A DNA stretch of 6,909 bases from an uncultured Oscillospiraceae bacterium. Lineage in GTDB: Bacteria; Bacillota; Clostridia; Oscillospirales; Oscillospiraceae. The notes beneath the pieces were generated by a model. It was given only the letters and a program-made list of their open reading frames with translations, had not been told where the DNA came from and ran no database searches. The DNA lies in contig CAKTUT010000093.1 of the NCBI GenBank assembly GCA_934621665.1, positions 1-6,909 on the forward strand, given 5' to 3'. The first letter of the stretch is position 1; the number at the start of each line of letters is the position of its first letter. Position numbers and translations under genes: made by a program. This document shows positions 1-4,590 of this stretch, one piece after another.

Positions 1-1122
1 CTTGGCGGCACGGAGATTGACACCACAGCAGACATCCAGCGTACAAAGCTTGACAATACACGCGTAACGGTTGTCCAGCGCGACGGACTTGCGCTTTACT
101 ATGCAAACGGCACAGTTTATCTGGAAAACGGCAAGGCGTATCAGGTCGGCGGCGAAATGCCGGATTATGCACAGCTGCTGCCACAGGCGGCGGAACTCTA
201 CCGTCTGATTGACGTGACACGCACAAAGGATGGCAGTCAGACAACCTATGACATCACCGCAGCAGGCAGCGATGGCGCGTCAAAACTGCTGGCCATTCTT
301 GTGCCTCAGCTTTCGCAGGCGCTAACGCTGGACACAATGCAGCTTTCACTTATCGAGCGCGACGGCGCGGCTGCGCAGCTGCACTTCTGGGCTGACTCCG
401 TTGATCTTTCACTTGACGCCGTTCTGACAGTGGATGAGGCGGCGAAAAAGACGCCGGAAATTCCCGACGCAGTGGCGGATGCCATTCGTGCTGGTACGTC
501 CGGTGAAAGCAGTGTGACGCTGGATCTCTATCAGCTGCTTTCGGCATGGTCGGCGCAGCTGTCGCAGGATACGGTTTCGGCCGATTTGAAGCTTTCAGCA
601 GACTGCGGCCCAGTTGTGGTGAGCGATACGCTGCAATACGATCTCAAGCGAGTTTCCGGCCTTTCTATTGGCAGCATCCGACGCGAACCGCTCTCGCTGT
701 ACTTCTCCGGTGATAGCGTCTGTGATGCCGACGGCAATATCGTCACGGTCAATACCGAGTCGCTGCTGGACGCGGCGAAGCTGATTGATATTGCCTATCA
801 GCTCGTTCAGAACGGTACGGTTTCCAGCAGAACCTCCGGCAGCACAACCGAGTACACGCTTGCGCTGGACGATGACGGAATGCTGGCGCTTGCGCAGGCC
901 ATTGCGCCGCAGGTCTCGCCGCAGAGTCTGCTTCTGCGTTCAGGTGAGCTTGTGATGCAGGTGGAGGACGGAACGCTGACATCCGTTCAGGTTCATTGCA
1001 GCGGTGAGATTCACATTGCGCTCTCGCAGGCGCGGGCAGGGCTTGGCGCAACAATTACATTTGTCTCGCGTGAGGTTGTCATTCCCCAGCGCGCGCTTGA
1101 AGCGCTGCGCAGTGCAAGCTAA
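1..1122 (+). CDS. Hypothetical protein with two internal repeat units (5' end missing)
   Basis: The reading frame is open from base 1 to the TAA at 1120-1122, so the gene starts before the window; 373 residues are visible. I do not recognise the family. The protein is Ala/Leu/Ser/Thr/Asp-rich, soluble and acidic, with alternating beta-like segments and amphipathic helices; no membrane span or catalytic motif is visible. Residues about 30-140 and 230-340 look like diverged copies of one unit: an LxLYY/LxLYF strand, a helix ending YRLI or YQLV, a DGSQTTY or SGSTTEY strand, an LLAILVPQLS or LAQAIAPQVS helix, then a strand pair with a DG turn and QLHFWAD or QVHCSGE. Such repeated beta/alpha units resemble LolA/LppX-like lipoprotein folds, so an exported or lipid-anchored protein is possible, but any signal peptide would lie outside the window. 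It ends 47 bp from the convergent WYL gene and shares its terminator. Confidence 0.85.
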   Translation, partial: LGGTEIDTTADIQRTKLDNTRVTVVQRDGLALYYANGTVYLENGKAYQVGGEMPDYAQLLPQAAELYRLIDVTRTKDGSQTTYDITAAGSDGASKLLAILVPQLSQALTLDTMQLSLIERDGAAAQLHFWADSVDLSLDAVLTVDEAAKKTPEIPDAVADAIRAGTSGESSVTLDLYQLLSAWSAQLSQDTVSADLKLSADCGPVVVSDTLQYDLKRVSGLSIGSIRREPLSLYFSGDSVCDADGNIVTVNTESLLDAAKLIDIAYQLVQNGTVSSRTSGSTTEYTLALDDDGMLALAQAIAPQVSPQSLLLRSGELVMQVEDGTLTSVQVHCSGEIHIALSQARAGLGATITFVSREVVIPQRALEALRSAS

Positions 1123-1128
1123 ATGCAG

Positions 1129-1167
1129 AAGAAACGTGGCGGACCAAAGTGGTCTGCCACGTTTCTT
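1129..1167. terminator. Bidirectional intrinsic terminator between convergent genes
   Basis: A 17-bp stem (1129-1145 pairing with 1151-1167) with a 5-base AAAGT loop has only one non-Watson-Crick pair, G1141 with T1155, which is a G-U wobble in the RNA. It follows the stop at 1122 by six bases and precedes the minus-strand stop at 1170 by two. Read on the plus strand it ends in TTTCTTGTTTATT; read on the minus strand the stem ends in GTTTCTTCTGCATTT. Both tails are moderately T-rich, so it plausibly ends transcription from both sides. Confidence 0.85.
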
Positions 1168-1169
1168 GT

Positions 1170-2147
1170 TTATTCGTATTGTGCTAGCGTCTGCCGACAA
1201 AATTCCGCAAATTCCTGTGCCACCGACTCCGGGTAGAGAATTTTGACGCGGCTGCCAAACTCAAACAGCCAGCCGAAAAAGACAGGGGAGAGTGTGATTT
1301 CAGTCGTGAACAGGAAGTGATTCTCCCCATCCGGAATCAGCATACTCTCCCGCCCAAAACGGTCGAGCACCACGCCGGACAGCGCGTTTTCAAAGCGGAG
1401 CTTGACCGCTCTCGCATCGCCGGAGTACATGCTGAATACGTTTTTACCATACTGTGACAGATCGAGCTTGCGCACGACGTCGTCAGTGTAGCGCTTTATG
1501 CCGGTCTGCCGGATGGCATCCATCTTGTCCACACGGTAGTGCGTCAAACCGTGGCGCTCAGAATGTGCAATCAGGTAGTAATTTTCGTTGTCCCAGCAGA
1601 GCGCATAGGGGCTTGCCTGATACTTTCGGTCGCGATAGTGGCGCTGCTTGTCTACACCCCAGTCAAAATAGCGAAACGTGATCTGCGAGTTCTGCGCTAT
1701 GGCCTCGTGAATGCGGTCAACGTTATAATAGATGCTCTCGTTCATCGTTTTGACGCGTCCGGTGACCACCAGCTGCCGCCGCAGGCTTCCGGCCTCGTGC
1801 ATACCCGCCAGCGTTTCCAGCTTGCCGATCAGCTCCATCGACTTCTTTGCCGTCAGAAAGCGCGATGACTGTACCGCATCCACCAGAAGCTTCAGCTCCG
1901 GCAGCTCAAATGTGCGAGAGGCAAGATAAAATCCGCCGCCGCGTCCGCGCCGGACACAGATATCCATTCCAAAGTCCTGTAGACGCGCGATATCGTCGTA
2001 GATACTCTTTCGTTCGGCACGGATGCCGAGCGAGTCAAGATAGGCAATCAGCGCCTGTGTTCCCGCCGGATGCGCTTCGTCGGTCTGCTGCTCCAGATAC
2101 TGTTTGAGATAGAGAAGCTTTAATTTCTGGTTATCAGATCGTGGCAT
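1170..2147 (-). CDS. WYL-domain winged-helix transcriptional regulator
   Basis: This 325-residue protein has the usual three-part layout of WYL regulators: an N-terminal winged helix-turn-helix (about residues 8-80, with recognition-helix region RKSIYDDIARL at 46-56 and a glycine-rich wing RRGRGGGFYL), a WYL domain (about 140-220) and a C-terminal WCX-type domain (about 240-320). The name-giving motif reads YYL (190-192) instead of WYL, followed by the typical HYRVDKM (203-209). Family members bind DNA and are thought to sense nucleic acid or nucleotide ligands through the WYL pocket; several control DNA-damage or phage-defence genes. An ATG at 2160-2162 is in frame, but the GGAGGG at 2155-2160 sits eight bases before the ATG at 2145-2147, so the latter is the start. 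The gene is divergent from nfo across a 135-bp region with a palindrome, so autoregulation and control of nfo are likely but inferred. Confidence 0.93.
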   Translation of the reverse strand: MPRSDNQKLKLLYLKQYLEQQTDEAHPAGTQALIAYLDSLGIRAERKSIYDDIARLQDFGMDICVRRGRGGGFYLASRTFELPELKLLVDAVQSSRFLTAKKSMELIGKLETLAGMHEAGSLRRQLVVTGRVKTMNESIYYNVDRIHEAIAQNSQITFRYFDWGVDKQRHYRDRKYQASPYALCWDNENYYLIAHSERHGLTHYRVDKMDAIRQTGIKRYTDDVVRKLDLSQYGKNVFSMYSGDARAVKLRFENALSGVVLDRFGRESMLIPDGENHFLFTTEITLSPVFFGWLFEFGSRVKILYPESVAQEFAEFCRQTLAQYE

Positions 2148-2154
2148 GATGCAT

Positions 2155-2160
2155 CCCTCC
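2155..2160 (-). promoter_or_regulatory. Ribosome binding site that fixes the WYL regulator start
   Basis: GGAGGG on the minus strand lies at standard distance from the ATG at 2145-2147 and overlaps the alternative in-frame ATG at 2160-2162, which has no upstream Shine-Dalgarno sequence of its own. This supports the shorter 325-residue product. Confidence 0.8.
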
Positions 2161-2168
2161 ATATGTCC

Positions 2169-2197
2169 ATCTTATCGGACGCATCTTGAAATTGCAA
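2169..2197 (-). promoter_or_regulatory. Putative promoter of the WYL regulator gene
   Basis: On the minus strand TTGCAA (2192-2197) and TAAGAT (2169-2174) are separated by 17 bases. Each matches the sigma-A consensus at four of six positions. The predicted transcript would have a short leader ahead of the ribosome binding site. The inverted repeat at 2202-2223 lies just upstream of this -35 box, so a protein bound there could touch polymerase here. The spacing is ideal but the boxes are only moderate matches. Confidence 0.55.
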
Positions 2198-2201
2198 TCA
2201 A

Positions 2202-2223
2202 AAATTAAGAAAATTCTTAATTT
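2202..2223. promoter_or_regulatory. Perfect inverted repeat, candidate operator between WYL gene and nfo
   Basis: AAATTAAGAA (2202-2211) is an exact reverse complement of TTCTTAATTT (2214-2223), with AA in the centre. The right arm overlaps the presumed -35 box of the nfo promoter by two bases, and the left arm sits four bases from the -35 box of the divergent promoter. A 22-bp dyad in this position suits a dimeric winged-helix regulator. AT-rich palindromes can arise by chance in intergenic DNA, but ten matched pairs in this spot are suggestive. Confidence 0.65.
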
Positions 2224-2250
2224 GTACATTTCGCACGAATGTGCTATAAT
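2222..2250 (+). promoter_or_regulatory. Promoter of nfo with extended -10
   Basis: The -10 hexamer is a perfect TATAAT (2245-2250) preceded by TGC, giving the extended -10 form TGnTATAAT. At 17-bp spacing the -35 position reads TTGTAC (2222-2227), matching TTGACA only in its first three bases; extended -10 promoters tolerate weak -35 boxes. The start of transcription should fall near 2256-2258, leaving a leader of about 25 bases with GGAGG at 2271-2275. The palindrome at 2202-2223 ends inside the -35 region, which fits repression or activation at this promoter. Confidence 0.8.
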
Positions 2251-2282
2251 ACGCAAAACGACCGAAACTCGGAGGACATTTC

Positions 2283-3110
2283 ATGCTGTATCTTGGCTGC
2301 CATCTTTCTTCATCCAAGGGCTACCGTGCAATGGGGGAGACTGCGCTTTCCATCGGTGCAAATACATTTCAGTTTTTCACCCGCAATCCGCGTGGCGGTG
2401 CGGCAAAGCCAATTGACCCGGCGGATACCGAGGCATTCTGCCAGATGCAGCAAAGCGGACAGATCGGCACCGTGGTTGCCCATGCGCCGTATACCGTAAA
2501 TCCCTGCTCCAAGGATGAGCGCACGCGCCAGTTTGCGCTGAACATGATGCAGGATGACCTCAGGCGCATGGAGTATACGCCTGGAAATCTCTATAACTTC
2601 CATCCGGGCAGTCATGTGGGACAGGGCGTGGAGACCGGCATTGCCGAGATCATCGACACGCTCAATCAGATCTTATTTCCAGAGCAGAAAACAACGGTTC
2701 TCTTGGAAACAATGGCCGGAAAGGGAAGCGAGGTCGGGTCACATTTTGAGGAGCTGCGCGCAATTATCGACGGCGTGACGCTTTCAGATAAGCTCGGCGT
2801 GTGTCTTGACACGTGTCATGTCTATGACGCAGGCTATGACATCGTAAACGACCTTGACGGCGTGCTTTCCGAGTTTGACCGCATCATCGGCCTTTCGCGG
2901 CTGCGCGCGCTGCACATAAACGACAGCAAAAATCCGTTCTGCTCGCACAAAGATCGCCATGAGGTAATCGGCGGCGGCTCAATTGGACTTGACGCGCTTC
3001 GGCGCGTTGTCCACCATCCAAAGCTTTCGGGTCTTCCCATGGTACTGGAGACACCGAACGAGCTTCCGGGCTATGCGGCGGAAATCCGTATGCTGCGCGA
3101 GGAAGTATAA
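2283..3110 (+). CDS. nfo: Endonuclease IV (deoxyribonuclease IV), AP endonuclease
   Basis: This 275-residue protein is a TIM-barrel AP endonuclease of the Nfo/Apn1 family, which uses a trinuclear zinc site to cut the DNA backbone 5' of abasic sites and to clear blocked 3' ends in base excision repair. The family signatures are present: NFHPGSH (105-111), [11 protein letters not shown] (140-150), [12 protein letters not shown] (175-186), HINDSK (211-216), HKDRHE (222-227) and LETPNE (255-260). The residues expected to bind metal are all there: H67, H107, E142, D176, H179, H211, D224, H226 and E256. Its length is near the roughly 280-residue norm. GGAGG at 2271-2275 lies seven bases before the ATG. 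It has its own strong extended -10 promoter and is divergent from a WYL regulator, which suggests regulated rather than constitutive expression. No obvious intrinsic terminator follows the stop. Confidence 0.97.
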   Translation: MLYLGCHLSSSKGYRAMGETALSIGANTFQFFTRNPRGGAAKPIDPADTEAFCQMQQSGQIGTVVAHAPYTVNPCSKDERTRQFALNMMQDDLRRMEYTPGNLYNFHPGSHVGQGVETGIAEIIDTLNQILFPEQKTTVLLETMAGKGSEVGSHFEELRAIIDGVTLSDKLGVCLDTCHVYDAGYDIVNDLDGVLSEFDRIIGLSRLRALHINDSKNPFCSHKDRHEVIGGGSIGLDALRRVVHHPKLSGLPMVLETPNELPGYAAEIRMLREEV

Positions 3111-3141
3111 AAGTGTGAAAAATCTGTGAAAGCGTAGTGCA

Positions 3142-3170
3142 TTTTCTTGCGCTTTCGCACGTCTTATGAT
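3142..3170 (+). promoter_or_regulatory. Possible promoter of the AI-2E family gene
   Basis: TATGAT (3165-3170) matches the -10 consensus at five of six positions; the hexamer 17 bases upstream, TTTTCT (3142-3147), is a poor -35 box. A better TTGCGC at 3147-3152 is too close (12 bases). The 91-bp gap after nfo makes a promoter reasonable, but read-through from nfo is equally possible. Confidence 0.35.
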
Positions 3171-3201
3171 ACGCTGAATGCAAAGAAAGAGAGGAATGTC
3201 T

Positions 3202-4536
3202 ATGCAGCCAGAAAAAAAGCGCCCCTATCGGGAGCGTCCGTATTTTAAAATTGCCGTGACCGCACTGGTTGTCATTTTTATCAGCATCCTGCTGGTTGTG
3301 ATCTTTACCGACCTGCCCGGCTTTTTTTCCATGCTTAAGGCATTCGGCGCCGTACTTTCGCCACTGATTACAGGATGTATTTTTGCGTTCCTGCTCAACC
3401 CACTGGTACGTTTTGTCGATGCACGGCTGTGCCCGGCGCTGGAAAAGCGTAGCAAGGGCAAGCACTCGCCGCAGAAGCTCAGCCGCGCGGTGTCGATTCT
3501 GTTTGCACTGATTTTTGCGGGTCTGATTATCTACGCGTTTTTTGCCATGCTGCTGCCGCAGCTGTATGAAAGCATCGTCGGTATCGTCAACAGCGCGGAG
3601 GATTATTACAAGAGCATCGAAAAGTGGTTTAATAAGATTCTGGCCGACAATCCCGAAATTCAGAGCTACGCAGACACCGCGCTGAACAAGGTGTTTGACT
3701 ATCTGAAAAACTGGCTGAACACCAGTTTGCTCAGCGATGTGCAGAAGTTTGTGGCTACCGTGACAACGTCGGTCATTTCCGTTATCAAGTGGTTTGCAAA
3801 TCTCTTCATCGGTCTTGTCGCGTCGATCTATATTCTCTGGTCAAAGGATTTGTTCCAAGCACAGGCCAAAAAGATTCTGGTCGCCATGTTCCGCCCGCAG
3901 GCAGCCGACCATCTTCTGTATCTCGGCCGTGAGACAAATAAAATTTTTAACGGCTTTGTCATCGGCAAAATCATTGACTCCGCCATTATCGGCGCGATTT
4001 GCTATATTGGCATGCTGATTTTCAAGCTGCCGTACCCGGCGCTGATTGCAACCATCGTCGGCGTGACGAACGTCATTCCATTTTTTGGCCCGATTATCGG
4101 CGGCGCGCCGAGCGCGCTGCTCATTCTGCTGGTCAATCCCTTGCAGGCGTTCTATTTCATCATTTTTATCATCTGCCTCCAGCAGCTGGACGGCAACGTG
4201 ATCGGCCCGAAGATTCTGGGCAATACCGTTGGCATTTCCGGCTTCTGGGTGCTCATCTCCATCACCGTGGCGGCAAGCCTGTTTGGCTTTGCCGGGATGC
4301 TGCTTGGCGTGCCGGTCTTTGCCGTGATTTACCTGCTCATCTCGGATGCGGTGAATCTGGCGCTCGAGCGTAAGGGGCGTACAACCGTGACAACGTCCTA
4401 TGGCAGTATTCAAGCAGTGGCCGATCTGGATAAAGCAGCAACCGATGGGGCTGCAGAAAATTCGGGCAGCGTGCCTGCGGATGCAGCGGAAGCGCCCGAA
4501 GCACATGCGGATACGACTACGGCAAATAAGACATAA
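3202..4536 (+). CDS. AI-2E family (UPF0118) transporter-like membrane protein
   Basis: This 444-residue integral membrane protein has the AI-2E/UPF0118 layout: two N-terminal membrane helices (about 16-37 and 45-66), a third at 93-118, a soluble stretch (about 120-185) rich in Lys, Asn and Tyr, then five or so C-terminal helices. Family signatures are clear: NVIPFFGPIIGG (290-301) and QQLDGNVIGPKILG (327-340) followed by a Gly/Ala-rich helix. The family is named for AI-2 exporter TqsA, but members also act as Na+/H+ antiporters or are uncharacterised, so the substrate is unknown. The last 55 residues form an Ala/Asp/Glu/Thr-rich low-complexity cytoplasmic tail. GAGAGG at 3189-3194 supports the ATG at 3202; in-frame ATGs at 3178 (upstream of it) and 3196 (one base away) do not fit. 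The gene ends just before a GC-rich hairpin, so it is probably transcribed separately from the cell-wall genes downstream. Confidence 0.92.
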   Translation: MQPEKKRPYRERPYFKIAVTALVVIFISILLVVIFTDLPGFFSMLKAFGAVLSPLITGCIFAFLLNPLVRFVDARLCPALEKRSKGKHSPQKLSRAVSILFALIFAGLIIYAFFAMLLPQLYESIVGIVNSAEDYYKSIEKWFNKILADNPEIQSYADTALNKVFDYLKNWLNTSLLSDVQKFVATVTTSVISVIKWFANLFIGLVASIYILWSKDLFQAQAKKILVAMFRPQAADHLLYLGRETNKIFNGFVIGKIIDSAIIGAICYIGMLIFKLPYPALIATIVGVTNVIPFFGPIIGGAPSALLILLVNPLQAFYFIIFIICLQQLDGNVIGPKILGNTVGISGFWVLISITVAASLFGFAGMLLGVPVFAVIYLLISDAVNLALERKGRTTVTTSYGSIQAVADLDKAATDGAAENSGSVPADAAEAPEAHADTTTANKT

Positions 4537-4541
4537 CCGCA

Positions 4542-4565
4542 GCCCCTCACCATGCGGTGAGGGGC
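4542..4565 (+). terminator. GC-rich hairpin after the AI-2E gene, likely terminator
   Basis: GCCCCTCACC (4542-4551) pairs perfectly with GGTGAGGGGC (4556-4565) around an ATGC loop, starting five bases after the stop at 4536. The stem is very stable, but the following tract is only GTTTGC, so termination may be partial. It separates the transporter gene from the FHA-SEDS gene. Confidence 0.7.
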
Positions 4566-4590
4566 GTTTGCAAACGAACAGGAGAAGTTT

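Noticed and set aside
157..1122. Start of the first gene at the ATG at 157
   Set aside because: The frame is open back to base 1, codes for plausible protein there including part of the first repeat unit, and no ribosome binding site precedes 157.
2148..2162. Five-residue N-terminal extension of the WYL regulator from the ATG at 2160-2162
   Set aside because: The Shine-Dalgarno sequence overlaps that codon and is spaced correctly only for the ATG at 2145-2147.
3128..3156. Inverted repeat GAAAGCG/CGCTTTC after nfo as a terminator
   Set aside because: The stem is only seven pairs around a 15-base loop and is not followed by a T run; it also overlaps the possible promoter.
3178..3201. Eight-residue extension of the AI-2E protein from the ATG at 3178, or a start at 3196
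   Set aside because: GAGAGG at 3189-3194 lies downstream of the first ATG and one base from the second; only the ATG at 3202 has normal spacing.
2884..3465. Minus-strand open frame of 193 codons across the nfo/AI-2E junction
   Set aside because: Its composition is typical of a shadow of GC-rich coding DNA, and it spans two supported genes and their intergenic region.
3841..4506. Long open frame on the minus strand opposite the AI-2E gene (221 codons)
   Set aside because: Its product is rich in Cys, His, Arg and Gln with no recognisable motif, and it lies wholly opposite a well-supported membrane protein gene.
3202..4536. Assigning AI-2 quorum-signal export to the AI-2E family protein
   Set aside because: The family name rests on one E. 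coli member; others have different roles, and no lsr or luxS gene is present in the window.
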